Origin: Fredericiella sp963839515
GTDB lineage: Bacteria; Chloroflexota; Anaerolineae; Caldilineales; Caldilineaceae
DNA: 64,000 nt
Assembly: GCA_963839515.1 (NCBI GenBank)
Contig: CAWIVN010000015.1
Span: 62,001-126,000, forward strand
Reading direction: 5' to 3'
Part shown: in pieces, positions 1 through 8,671 of the stretch
How positions within the stretch are numbered: position 1 is the stretch's first letter
Layout: each line of letters starts with the position of its first letter
The notes under the pieces: generated by a model
The model's database searches: none
Told to the model about the DNA's origin: nothing
What the model saw: the letters and a program-made list of their open reading frames with translations, nothing else
Program-made: the position numbers and the translations under genes

Positions 1-1
1 G

Positions 2-655
2 GTTATCGTCGGCGTGGCACTGGAGATGGCGTTTGGTTTTGTCTTTGCCGATTTTGTAGCCAAGGGGACGCGTGGACACCGCCTGGTCGTCGGCCTGATG
101 TTGCTGCCGGTCATGGTCATGCCGGTCGTGGTCGGCTACACCTGGCGCCTGCTCTGGGACGCGCAGTACGGGCCGATTAACCAGATGATTAGCTGGATCA
201 TCGGCCGTCCCTTTCAATATACATGGCTCGGCCAACCGAATACGGCATTGTTTGCGATGCTCGTGACCGAGATATGGCAGTGGACACCGTTCATGTTCAT
301 TATCTTCTATGCGGGCATGTTAAGCCTTGACAGTGAAATCTTCGAAGCGGCTGAGATGGACGGCGCGTCCGGTTGGCAGCAGTTCTGGCGCCTGACCGTA
401 CCTCTCATGCTACCGATTATAGCGGTGGCCGTACTCATTCGTGCGCTGGATGCCATCAAGGCATTTGACGTCGTCTACACCTTGACCGGCGGGGGGCCGG
501 GCAGTTCTACCGAGACGACCACATTTTACATTTATCAAGCCGGCTACCAGTTCTTCCGCTTGGGGTATGGAGCGGCCGGCTCCATTGTCATGCTGATTTT
601 TTTGAGCGTCCTGCTCACCATTTTGTTGCGCGTCCTGCGGCGGACGCTGGCCTAA
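2..655 (+). CDS. Sugar ABC transporter permease (MalF/UgpA type), 5' end outside window
   Basis: Inner-membrane permease of a CUT1-type carbohydrate ABC importer. The frame is already open at base 2, so the first 70-80 residues of a protein usually near 290 residues are missing; the GTG at 14 is internal. About five hydrophobic segments remain. The EAA loop that docks the ATPase is clear (EAAEMDGASGWQQFWRLTVP, about residues 112-131 counting from that GTG). A second permease gene starts 17 bp downstream, so this is the end of a binding protein-permease-permease operon whose binding protein should lie upstream of the window. The substrate is unknown; the downstream isomerase and dehydrogenases suggest a sugar or polyol. 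Confidence 0.93.
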   Translation, partial: VIVGVALEMAFGFVFADFVAKGTRGHRLVVGLMLLPVMVMPVVVGYTWRLLWDAQYGPINQMISWIIGRPFQYTWLGQPNTALFAMLVTEIWQWTPFMFIIFYAGMLSLDSEIFEAAEMDGASGWQQFWRLTVPLMLPIIAVAVLIRALDAIKAFDVVYTLTGGGPGSSTETTTFYIYQAGYQFFRLGYGAAGSIVMLIFLSVLLTILLRVLRRTLA

Positions 656-672
656 TCTCGGAGGGCGAACAA

Positions 673-1500
673 ATGCGACGACGCAAGCGCAGCGTGCCCA
701 TGACCATCTTTCGCGGTTTTATTTACTTCTTCGTGTTGGCTTTCTTCCTCTTCCCCATCTTCTGGATCCTGATGACCAGCATCAAGGAGGCGTCGGAATA
801 CATGCACAGCCCACCTATCTGGTTTCCGGCTCAACCTGATATGGGGTCCTTCGCCCATGCGATCGACGTGGGTGGCCTGGATGCCATGCGCAACAGCCTG
901 ATCATCTCGTTGTCTGCCACCTTGCTGTCGCTGCTAATCGGCTCACTGGCCGCCTACGGGTTGGCTCGCTATGAGACCGGCGGCCATAACCTGCCCTTCT
1001 TTTTCTTATCACAACGCTTTATCCCGCCCGTAGCTATTGTCTTTCCGTTTTTGATCATGTTCCGCGCCATTCATTGGGTGGACACGTTGCAAGCATTGAT
1101 CCTTGTGCACTTGACCTTCAATTTACCCTATACGATCTGGATGATGCGCAGCTTCTTTATGGAAGTTCCACGCGAGATCGAGGAATCGGCGCTCGTGGAC
1201 GGCGCCTCGCCATTCGCTGCGTTCTGGCGTGTCGCGATGCCTTTGGCAACTCCCGGGCTCGTGGCGACGGGCATATTCTGCTTTATCTTTAGTTGGAGCG
1301 AGTTTTTCTTTGGCATCACGTTGACCAATACCCGTGCGGTGCCGCTCTCCGTCTTCCTCCCTGGCCTATTTGGCAAGCAGATGATCATGTGGGGTGAAGT
1401 GGGCGCGTTGTCGGCAATGGCCATCCTACCGCTGTTTGTGTTGAGCCTGCTTGTGCAGCGCTACCTGGTGCGTGGGTTGACATTGGGAGCGGTGAAGTAG
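673..1500 (+). CDS. Sugar ABC transporter permease (MalG type)
   Basis: Second permease subunit of the CUT1 importer, 275 residues, a normal length. It has an N-terminal membrane segment (about 14-35), five more, and the EAA loop EESALVDGASPFAAFWRVAM (about 174-193), as in MalG homologues. The ATG follows an SD-like GGAGGG at 660-665. It lies 17 bp after the first permease and is surely cotranscribed with it. No ATPase gene follows, so the complex must borrow a shared MsmX/UgpC-type ATPase encoded elsewhere or one encoded upstream of the window. Confidence 0.94.
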   Translation: MRRRKRSVPMTIFRGFIYFFVLAFFLFPIFWILMTSIKEASEYMHSPPIWFPAQPDMGSFAHAIDVGGLDAMRNSLIISLSATLLSLLIGSLAAYGLARYETGGHNLPFFFLSQRFIPPVAIVFPFLIMFRAIHWVDTLQALILVHLTFNLPYTIWMMRSFFMEVPREIEESALVDGASPFAAFWRVAMPLATPGLVATGIFCFIFSWSEFFFGITLTNTRAVPLSVFLPGLFGKQMIMWGEVGALSAMAILPLFVLSLLVQRYLVRGLTLGAVK

Positions 1501-1549
1501 ACTTCGTGCCTGGTATCCTAAGAATAGAATCGTCAAGTAGAGGTGAGTT

Positions 1550-2359
1550 ATGAAAGTCGGATGTGTTATTTGTGGTCCGGACGTGGCCTTTGGGCCTTTG
1601 GCGCTGCTGAGCGGAACATTTGAAGAAAAGGCGCAGAAGGCCGCGGCATTAGGTTACGACGGCATCGAACTGATGGTGCGTGATCCTGCCGGGCTGGACT
1701 GGCAGCACATGAAGCGTACGTTGGACGAAGCACGCCTGCAGACGCCGCAAGTCGTGACCGGCGAACTCTACGGGGCAGACGGGCTGCGCCTGGTGACGCC
1801 GGACGATGACCTTTATCGCCGTTCGGTACAGCGTACTCAGTCAGTGATCGACCTGGCAGGCTACCTGGGAGCGATGGTCAACATAGGTCGCCTGCGCGGC
1901 CGGTTGGATGGATTGGACGTCGCAGACCCGTGGGCTGAGGCCGTCGAACGCCTTGGCAGCCTTGCCGCCTATGCGGCGCAGCGTGGAGTGCGCATCTCGC
2001 TTGAGCCGCTCAACCGCTATGAGACTGACTTTATCTTGAACGTTGCCGATGGCATGCGCATGCTGGCCGACTTGCAGTGCAACAATGTGGGACTGATGCT
2101 TGATGTCTTTCACATGAACATCGAGGAAGCCTCGATCGAACGCGGCCTGGCTGCTGCCGGCGACCTTTGCTGGCATGTTCACATCGCCGACTCCAACCGG
2201 CACTATCCCGGTGCTGGGCATCTGGACTTTGAAGGCGTGTTTGCCACACTGGAGGCAATGGGCTATCAGGGCTACGTATCGGCGGAGCTGTTTCCACTGC
2301 CCGACCCGGATACGGCAGCACGCGAAACCATCGGGTTTGTGCGTAGAATCCTGCAGTAG
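1550..2359 (+). CDS. Sugar isomerase/epimerase, D-tagatose 3-epimerase-like TIM barrel
   Basis: 269-residue protein of the AP-endonuclease-2-like TIM-barrel family. The metal and catalytic set of D-tagatose/D-psicose 3-epimerases is complete: E152, D185, H188, H211, R217 and E246, in the contexts LEPLNRYETD, LDVFHMN, HVHIADSNRHYPG and SAELFPL. These positions match those I recall for the Pseudomonas cichorii enzyme. It should interconvert ketoses at C3 in the cytoplasm using a divalent metal. The ATG follows AGAGGTGAG. It lies 49 bp after the permease and 12 bp before a dehydrogenase, so it probably acts on the imported sugar. The exact substrate cannot be read from the sequence. Confidence 0.86.
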   Translation: MKVGCVICGPDVAFGPLALLSGTFEEKAQKAAALGYDGIELMVRDPAGLDWQHMKRTLDEARLQTPQVVTGELYGADGLRLVTPDDDLYRRSVQRTQSVIDLAGYLGAMVNIGRLRGRLDGLDVADPWAEAVERLGSLAAYAAQRGVRISLEPLNRYETDFILNVADGMRMLADLQCNNVGLMLDVFHMNIEEASIERGLAAAGDLCWHVHIADSNRHYPGAGHLDFEGVFATLEAMGYQGYVSAELFPLPDPDTAARETIGFVRRILQ

Positions 2360-2371
2360 ACGGGTACAGGT

Positions 2372-3412
2372 TTGAAAGCGCTGCTACTGCAAGACTACGA
2401 TCACCTGCTCTACACCGATGTGCCGGAACCGGCAGTTGGACCGACCGAGGTACTGGTGCAGGTGGCTGCTTCCGGTATCTGCAGCAGCGACGTAGATGGG
2501 ATGGACGGCAGCACCGGCCGCCGCATTCCGCCCATCATCATGGGCCACGAGGCTGCCGGAACGATCGTGGCCGTAGGGCAAGGTGTCACACGCTGGCACG
2601 TGGGCGAACGTGTCACCTATGGCTGCGCCATCCACTGCGGCAACTGCTCCTACTGTCGTCGTGGCTTAATCAATCTCTGTGACGATCGTCGTTGGATGGG
2701 GGTTTCTGCGCCCACTGCGCGCAAGCACGGCTCCTATGCCGAATACGTTGCCGTTCCGCAGCAGATCTTAGTCCAGCTGCCGGACACTGTGTCGTTTGCC
2801 GCTGCTGCGTTGTCGGAACCTCTGTCCGTGGCCATGCACGCATTGGCTCGCACACCACGTACACTCTACGACAGCGCACTGGTCGTCGGCTGTGGCCCGA
2901 TCGGCTTGCTGGCAATTCAACTCTTGCGCGCTTCGGGTTGCGGACGCATCGTCGCAGTCGACCGAAACCCGCCGCGCCTGGCACTGGCCGAGCTGTGCGG
3001 CGCCCAGGTCCTCGTCGGCAGCGCACTGGCTGGAGCTACGCTTGCCACAATTCAGTCTGCAACTGGCAATACCGGGGTCGATCTAGCCCTGGAGGCGGCG
3101 GGCAGTGAAAGTTCGCTTCAGCTTTGCGTGGCGGCGTTGCGTAAAGGGGGATCCTTAACACTGATTGGCAACGTTCTCCCGAGCGTGGCTTTTCCTTTGC
3201 AGGCTGCAGTCGTGAAAGAATTGACGATCTACAGTGCCATGACGGCCACCGACGAGATGGTCCGCGGTGTCGCAATGCTGGCTGCCGGTGCCGTCAACGC
3301 CCTGCCGCTGATCAATGCTGTGGTTCCAATGTCACAAGGTGTTGCATTCTTTGACCGGCTGCGCGGGCGTGATCGCTCGCTGGTCAAGGTGCTGTTAGCG
3401 CCGGCAGAATAG
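2372..3412 (+). CDS. Zinc-dependent medium-chain alcohol/polyol dehydrogenase (first copy)
   Basis: 346-residue MDR-family dehydrogenase. Catalytic zinc ligands are C37 and H59-E60 (in MGHEAAGTIV). The structural zinc lobe is C89, C92, C95 and C103 in CGNCSYCRRG. The nucleotide-binding fold begins around VVGCGPIGLLA (about 167-177), and the acidic residue after strand 2 (AVDRN) favours NAD over NADP. The start is a TTG at 2372; no in-frame ATG or GTG fits nearby. Family members oxidise sorbitol, threonine, galactitol or similar polyols. With the epimerase upstream and a paralogue downstream it probably handles the polyol/ketose step of the same pathway. Confidence 0.88.
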   Translation: MKALLLQDYDHLLYTDVPEPAVGPTEVLVQVAASGICSSDVDGMDGSTGRRIPPIIMGHEAAGTIVAVGQGVTRWHVGERVTYGCAIHCGNCSYCRRGLINLCDDRRWMGVSAPTARKHGSYAEYVAVPQQILVQLPDTVSFAAAALSEPLSVAMHALARTPRTLYDSALVVGCGPIGLLAIQLLRASGCGRIVAVDRNPPRLALAELCGAQVLVGSALAGATLATIQSATGNTGVDLALEAAGSESSLQLCVAALRKGGSLTLIGNVLPSVAFPLQAAVVKELTIYSAMTATDEMVRGVAMLAAGAVNALPLINAVVPMSQGVAFFDRLRGRDRSLVKVLLAPAE

Positions 3413-3429
3413 AGCCAGGAATCTCACAC

Positions 3430-4461
3430 ATGAAAGCACTCAATCTCAAGGCATATAATGAACTTGTGTACGAAATATGTCCCGAACCCCTAATGGAGCC
3501 GGGCGAAGTACTCGTGCGCGTGGCCGCCTGCGGCATCTGTGGCAGTGATGTCCACGGCGTGGACGGTAGCACGGGAAGGCGTGTGCCCCCCATCATTATG
3601 GGGCACGAGGCAGCAGGCGAAATTGTAGCCTGTGGTGAGTCCGTCCAAGGTTGGCAAGTCGGCGATCGCGTAACCTTCGGCTGCGTCATCCATTGCACCA
3701 ATTGCTTTTACTGTCAGCGCGGCGAACTGGAGTTGTGTGAGCACCGGCGATGGCTGGGGGTGTCGATTCCAGGTTTTCGCAAGCACGGTGCCTTTGCGGA
3801 ATTTGTGGCTGTACCGCAGCAGATCCTCTTTCGGGTGCCGCCGGAACTCTCGTACGAGCGCGCTGCCATGATGGAGCCTTTGACAATCGCCGCTCACGCT
3901 TTGGCGCGTACCCACATGGCACTCTATGACACGGCAGTAGTCGTAGGCAGCGGCATGATAGGGTTGCTGGTCGTCCAGTTGCTCAAGCTCGCCGGGGCAG
4001 GCCGCATCGTGGCAGTCGACATCGACGATCGCCGCCTGGAACTTGCCGAACGCTTTGGTGCCACGCACCTTCTGCGTTCTGATCGCGACGATGTGCCTGC
4101 CGCCGTGCGTAATCTCAACCAGGGGCGGAGAGCCGATGTCGTCTTTGAGGCAGTAGGGCTCGGCTCTACTGTCAGCCTGGCTGTCGCCTGCGCGCGCAAG
4201 GGCGGCGTGCTGACATTGATAGGTAACCTGGCACCGCGCGTGGAGGTGCCGCTGCAGGAAATTGTGTTAGGCGAACTGACGATGCGTGGCACCACCAATG
4301 CTTCCACCGAATGGGACGCCTGCTTGCAAATGCTTTCGTCTGGCGCAGTCAACGTCGATGCCTTGATTAGCACGGTTGCGCCGCTGTCGGAAGGTGTGGA
4401 GTGGTTCGGTCGTCTGCGCCGCGCTGAATCTGGGTTGATGAAGGTCATCCTTCAACCATGA
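3430..4461 (+). CDS. Zinc-dependent medium-chain alcohol/polyol dehydrogenase (second copy)
   Basis: 343-residue paralogue of the preceding gene. The zinc ligands sit at the same numbers: C37, H59-E60 and C89, C92, C95, C103 (CTNCFYCQRG). The core DGSTGRR-PPIIMGHEAAG is nearly identical, while the C-terminal substrate and cofactor regions have diverged. The cofactor site VVGSGMIGLLV and acidic AVDIDD suggest NAD. The gene starts with ATG 17 bp after the first copy. Conserved metal sites and divergent barrels suggest two different substrates or steps rather than a simple dosage duplication. It is the last gene of the operon. Confidence 0.88.
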   Translation: MKALNLKAYNELVYEICPEPLMEPGEVLVRVAACGICGSDVHGVDGSTGRRVPPIIMGHEAAGEIVACGESVQGWQVGDRVTFGCVIHCTNCFYCQRGELELCEHRRWLGVSIPGFRKHGAFAEFVAVPQQILFRVPPELSYERAAMMEPLTIAAHALARTHMALYDTAVVVGSGMIGLLVVQLLKLAGAGRIVAVDIDDRRLELAERFGATHLLRSDRDDVPAAVRNLNQGRRADVVFEAVGLGSTVSLAVACARKGGVLTLIGNLAPRVEVPLQEIVLGELTMRGTTNASTEWDACLQMLSSGAVNVDALISTVAPLSEGVEWFGRLRRAESGLMKVILQP

Positions 4462-4547
4462 GATTGCTTAAATATGACAGGAATTGACATATCAGGCGTG
4501 TATGCTAAAGCCGACGATACCCGTATGGGCAAGATAAGGAGGAAACC

Positions 4548-5180
4548 ATGCAGACTCTTGACCTGCGCAAGACACTTAAACATCTCTACAATCCTTCGCC
4601 CAAGCAGCCGACCATCGTCGACGTGCCCGCGTTCCAGTTCGCTATGGTAGACGGGGCCATCGAGCCTGGCATGGACCCTAATTCGTCGCCGTCGTTCGCA
4701 GCTGCGCTCGAAGCACTGTATGGCATCTCGTATACGCTCAAGTTCATGGCAAAGCAACGTGCACAAGACCCTATCGATTACGCGGTGATGCCGCTGGAGG
4801 CGCTCTGGTGGATCGATTACGGGAAATTCGATTACCGGCAGAAGGACAACTGGTGCTGGCGGGCCATGATCATGCAGCCAGACCATGTGACGTTGGAAGC
4901 ATTCGCCGAGGCGTTGGCTAAGCTGCGTAAGAAACGTGATGACGCTGCGGCTCTAGACTTGCTGCGTTTTGATAGGTTCCACGAAGGTTTGGCCGTGCAG
5001 ATCATGCATCTTGGCCCATACAGCGAGGAACCCGCTACTGTCGAACGCATGCATGCATTTGCGGCGGAGAGCGGCTACCGGCTGCACAACCGGCACCACG
5101 AAATTTATCTGGGCGACCCACGCCGCACCGCACCCGAAAAGCTGAAGACGGTGCTACGCCACCCGGTCGAACGTGCTTAA
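4548..5180 (+). CDS. GyrI-like small-molecule-binding domain protein
   Basis: 210-residue soluble protein with one GyrI-like (SHS2) domain across most of its length. Recognisable features are the N-terminal DVPAFQFAMVDGAIEPG strand-loop, the central PLEALWWIDYG, and the C-terminal YRLHNRHHEIYLGDPRRTAP strand. No DNA-binding helix-turn-helix is attached, so it is not a BmrR-like regulator. Stand-alone members bind hydrophobic or cationic small molecules, and some hydrolyse them. It has a strong SD (AAGGAGGAAACC before the ATG) and 86 bp of separation from the dehydrogenase gene, so it probably has its own promoter. Its ligand is unknown. Confidence 0.82.
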   Translation: MQTLDLRKTLKHLYNPSPKQPTIVDVPAFQFAMVDGAIEPGMDPNSSPSFAAALEALYGISYTLKFMAKQRAQDPIDYAVMPLEALWWIDYGKFDYRQKDNWCWRAMIMQPDHVTLEAFAEALAKLRKKRDDAAALDLLRFDRFHEGLAVQIMHLGPYSEEPATVERMHAFAAESGYRLHNRHHEIYLGDPRRTAPEKLKTVLRHPVERA

Positions 5181-5244
5181 CACAAATGCGTACGTCCGCA
5201 GGCGGAGAACGAATGAGCCCAACCAGTCAGTTTGCGCGCCAAGG

Positions 5245-6891
5245 TTACCGATCCGGTATTTCATATTGCTCAATACGTACAATCCCTTTGCGGTTGAGCA
5301 CCACCAAGGTTCGCTCACAGGCAGTCGCGCCCTCTTCTGTGCCAAAGACGGAGATAAGATTGAGGTGGTAAGTGCGTTGGCAGCGCACACGCTCAACTTT
5401 GCCGTCTCGCAGCACCAGGCGCTCCTCATAGGGATTGTCCATCTTGCGCAGAAAGCTGCGGATGTCGAGTCGCGTAATGTCGTTGATAGCGCTGATCAGT
5501 AAACCGTCTTCCGCCAGGTAGCGAAAGGCGTCCTTGCGCAATGTGACCTGCTTGGCATAGTGGATGACAACTTCGGGCATTCCAAGGAGTTCAGGCTCAT
5601 AGTGCGGATCGGCGGCGCGCGCAGCTTGCACGTCGGGCGGCACTGTGCGCTCGCGGCCCTTTGGGCGAACATGCACCATTTTCTCGCGCACGTAACCAAG
5701 GTCACGTTCGCCGTCTTGCGTTTGGATGCGTGTGCGATGGTCGTACAACTGGCGGCTCAGAATATGTGCGGAGAATGCCCGCCCCAAGTCCTTGATGCGG
5801 TCCTTGAACATGTAGGCGATGACTACCGCCAGAAAGACGGGGAGCGAAATCTGCCCATAGATGCTTTGCGCAAAAAACGCTACTAAGGTGGCGAACACCA
5901 TTGAGATGCCTGCTGCAGTGGCAAACAGCACTTGCTCCAGGGTGCCACCTTCGCGGCGCGTGCTGGTAGAAAGCCAGAGGACACTCGATGTGTATTTTTT
6001 GAGCGCCGAGTGGCGTAGCAATAATTCCTCACTGCTCTGCGGGCCGAGCACGGACGGATAGCCTCGCCTGCGGCGATAATCGATCTCCGCCTGCGCCCGC
6101 TGCCGGAGTTGTAGCTGCCGGTGCAAGCGTTCCGCCCGGTCCAGCCACTGCTCGGCCAACTCGTACATCTGGAGCAGCAGGTCCTCGATCAGCACGCTAA
6201 TGGATTCGTCGGCAAGACGATAGCTCCGCAGCAAAGCATCGCTTGCCCCTGCGTGGATCAGCCGGAATTCCAGCTCTTGATAGCGTCGTTCCAGTTCGTC
6301 GGATTGCTCAATCAATGTCTCGACACGCTGGCCAAATTTGCCGGCTGCACGCTCGTCTGCGGATGTGGGACGCTGTAGTGGCGCCAAATGGCGCCGGAAG
6401 GCGCTCTTGAGCACGGCGCGCAGGACGCGAAAGCTGTCCCGCAGCAGTTGTTCATCGTCGCCGGAAAGGCACTCGCAGTGTTCGCCCAGCAGTGTTTCAC
6501 AACGTCGTAGAGGCGAGTCCGGAGCAGCCAGAATCTGCTCGAGCAGAAAGCTTGGCGTCTTCATCCGGATGTAGGTTTGGATGTCGCGGTAAAAATCCTT
6601 GCTGGAGTAGCTCGAACTGGTGATGCCAAGCGATGCGGGTACAAACAAGTAGGTGTCGATGAGATAGCGCGTCTGCCTGCCTGGTGCCAGCGGGTAGCCC
6701 AACTTCAACTCAAGCTGATAACGATCGTGTACGGCGATGCGCCGCAGTACGGGGTTGGGCCGCGCTTGCTCTCCACCGCGACCATTGCGCAGCGTTTCGT
6801 CGCTGTCGTCGTCTGCCGCTTGCCCACGCCCGCGATCGCTCTTTTGGGCAGAAGTGACAGGTCTCAGGCTCCCTATGCCCCAATTGCTCAT
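5245..6891 (-). CDS. Conserved membrane protein of unknown function
   Basis: 548 residues, not recognised as a named family. The N-terminal 300 residues are hydrophilic and helical, rich in Arg, Glu and Leu with heptad-like stretches (about 120-290) that could form coiled coils. Two adjacent transmembrane helices follow at about 330-375 (FATAAGISMVFATLVAFFA and SLPVFLAVVIAYMF). A basic C-terminal half contains many strand-like segments and ends near VLNRKGIVRIEQYEIPDR. There is no signal peptide and no enzyme motif was seen. It is convergent with the GyrI-like gene and has no obvious operon partner. Length and composition support a real gene. Confidence 0.72.
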   Translation of the reverse strand: MSNWGIGSLRPVTSAQKSDRGRGQAADDDSDETLRNGRGGEQARPNPVLRRIAVHDRYQLELKLGYPLAPGRQTRYLIDTYLFVPASLGITSSSYSSKDFYRDIQTYIRMKTPSFLLEQILAAPDSPLRRCETLLGEHCECLSGDDEQLLRDSFRVLRAVLKSAFRRHLAPLQRPTSADERAAGKFGQRVETLIEQSDELERRYQELEFRLIHAGASDALLRSYRLADESISVLIEDLLLQMYELAEQWLDRAERLHRQLQLRQRAQAEIDYRRRRGYPSVLGPQSSEELLLRHSALKKYTSSVLWLSTSTRREGGTLEQVLFATAAGISMVFATLVAFFAQSIYGQISLPVFLAVVIAYMFKDRIKDLGRAFSAHILSRQLYDHRTRIQTQDGERDLGYVREKMVHVRPKGRERTVPPDVQAARAADPHYEPELLGMPEVVIHYAKQVTLRKDAFRYLAEDGLLISAINDITRLDIRSFLRKMDNPYEERLVLRDGKVERVRCQRTYHLNLISVFGTEEGATACERTLVVLNRKGIVRIEQYEIPDR

Positions 6892-6999
6892 AGCCTATCC
6901 TACTGCTTTCACGCCAGACAATCAATAGTCTGGTGGCCAGCATCAGGTTAGGCTATTCGTCCTATTGTTTCGCTTGGCGGAGGGGCGAGGACGAATCGG

Positions 7000-8427
7000 T
7001 CACCGACTGCAGCGTTGAACAGCGACGGCCATGTCGGTTGCGATTGGCGGAAGCGACGTGCAGAAAGCGCGGCCTGCGACGTGCTGCAATGAAGTAGAAC
7101 TCGCGGCCCGGCCAATGCGCGTATCCCAAGTGGTCACGCGATAGGCGCCGGGGCGCAACCCAGGAATTGTCAGCGACGTCAGCAGCGGCTCGACGTCTTG
7201 TCGTAGCCTGCCATCAGGCTGCAAACTGTCAGTGCGCAGCAACCAGGCTACCGCTTGCCCATCGTCGCCACTGCCGAACAAGGTCAAGCCGGGATGCGTA
7301 CAGCCAAGTTCCTCATTTAGGTTGCGTCGTCGAAATCGTCGCCAATCGATCAAGGGTAAGAAGTCGGCGAGAGCGGCCTGTGCCAAACGCATGCCGTTTG
7401 TCAGCGCATGGGGGTGGCGATTCGGCCAGCGCATGCCACCTCCTGCCCCGCCGGATGCGAAGTGGGCCCACTGCATATGGCGGAAATACTCGTCGTCGAA
7501 TGGTTCCGGCAGCGTGATATGCCGGTCTTTGAAAAGATGGATAGGCCCGTGCTCGCTGTCAAGAAACGGGCGCAGATCGTCGATTTGCGCCAGCGCCTCG
7601 CTTATTAGCTTGCCGGTGCTGATGGCCGGGTCTACCGTGTTGCGCGGGCAGTCAATGGTGTCACGCTCATAGAAATGCGTACTGGCAAAATCGAGCGCCG
7701 TATGGCGGAAGACTACGTCGGCGATCTGGGCATTCTCGACCAATGTCGGCCCGAAGAAGGAAACCGTCTGCAGGTGGGAGCGCCCGTAGAGCCGCATCTC
7801 TGTAGCGCGTACATACTCACTTAAGTCGGTGATGAAGTCGGCAAACGGGGCGGTGGAGTTGGCGGCATGAGCCGGGTGCAGCTCGTTCCATAGATCCCAG
7901 GCAAAGATGGCGCCGCTTCCCCCCCAGCGTTCTATGGCAAAGGCGTACCGCTGTTTGATGGCTGTGCGCATCTCCAGGCTCAACAGCCACTGGCTGCGCT
8001 CGCGGCAGGGACCACCATTGACCTGATTATAGGGATGGTGCGCCCAATGCAGCCACATCCAAAATGTGTCATAGGGGGTCAGCAGCATGCGCATGCCATA
8101 CTGCTCGCACAGTACAAAGAGATCGTCCCATAAACGGACCATGTTGGGTTGAAAGACGCCGACGGGGCGTTCGAGGTGGCGATGAGCGCCGTGGCAGTAT
8201 TCCAGCATCAAGCGCAGAACGGTCACGCCAGATTGTTGCAGGCGTCGAAAGTAACCCTCTACGCTTGCCATGTCACGCCGGCGAAATGCTCCGGCAAGCT
8301 CCGGCCAGGTGATTGCGTCATTTTGGCCAATAGGTGTCCAGTTATCCCCAAATTCGGTGACGAAGTATGGGCCTTCGCGAGCCACCTCGATCCATGGTAG
8401 TGCGGAGACGGATAGACGATTATTCAT
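7000..8427 (-). CDS. Cellulase-family (GH5-like) glycoside hydrolase
   Basis: 475-residue TIM-barrel glycosidase of clan A. The acid/base Glu is E182 in the barrel-strand-4 motif WDLWNELHP. The probable nucleophile is E292 in FLDSEHGP. The early YFVTEFGDNW and the middle TFWMWLHW and STHFYERD segments match the aromatic-rich cleft of such enzymes. A small beta domain occupies about residues 385-475. No signal peptide is visible, so it may act in the cytoplasm on imported oligosaccharides. No strong SD precedes the ATG. GH5, GH39 and related families share these motifs, so the family and the beta-mannosidic or beta-glucosidic specificity are inference. Confidence 0.75.
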   Translation of the reverse strand: MNNRLSVSALPWIEVAREGPYFVTEFGDNWTPIGQNDAITWPELAGAFRRRDMASVEGYFRRLQQSGVTVLRLMLEYCHGAHRHLERPVGVFQPNMVRLWDDLFVLCEQYGMRMLLTPYDTFWMWLHWAHHPYNQVNGGPCRERSQWLLSLEMRTAIKQRYAFAIERWGGSGAIFAWDLWNELHPAHAANSTAPFADFITDLSEYVRATEMRLYGRSHLQTVSFFGPTLVENAQIADVVFRHTALDFASTHFYERDTIDCPRNTVDPAISTGKLISEALAQIDDLRPFLDSEHGPIHLFKDRHITLPEPFDDEYFRHMQWAHFASGGAGGGMRWPNRHPHALTNGMRLAQAALADFLPLIDWRRFRRRNLNEELGCTHPGLTLFGSGDDGQAVAWLLRTDSLQPDGRLRQDVEPLLTSLTIPGLRPGAYRVTTWDTRIGRAASSTSLQHVAGRAFCTSLPPIATDMAVAVQRCSR

Positions 8428-8671
8428 GCCATAACTGTAACAGTCTTGCTCGTTTCTGCGCCTGCTCTCGATCTACGCTATATGTATAAAAGCGAATACA
8501 ACTCTGTTTTATATGGATACCAATTTATCGCCAGTGTGATGTACCATATTTGAGCTATGAGCAGTACAGCACAGCACTAAGACCATGCTTGGAATACAGT
8601 TGGAGCTGTGTTCTCGTGGCGGCTCTAGGCAATTCAGAATGGGGCGTTCTATCCCGGCCGGAATTTACTAC
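8428..8671. other. AT-rich divergent intergenic region
   Basis: Region between the minus-strand glycosidase and the plus-strand subtilase. The middle (about 8475-8535) is clearly AT-rich for this genome and must hold two divergent promoters. I could not assign a convincing -35/-10 pair on either strand. The plus-strand frame is open from 8585, but a proper signal peptide starts only at 8672. Confidence 0.5.

Noticed and set aside
4484..4506. TTGACA before the GyrI-like gene as a promoter
   Set aside because: No acceptable -10 at 16-18 bp spacing; only TATGCT at 11 bp, which is too close.
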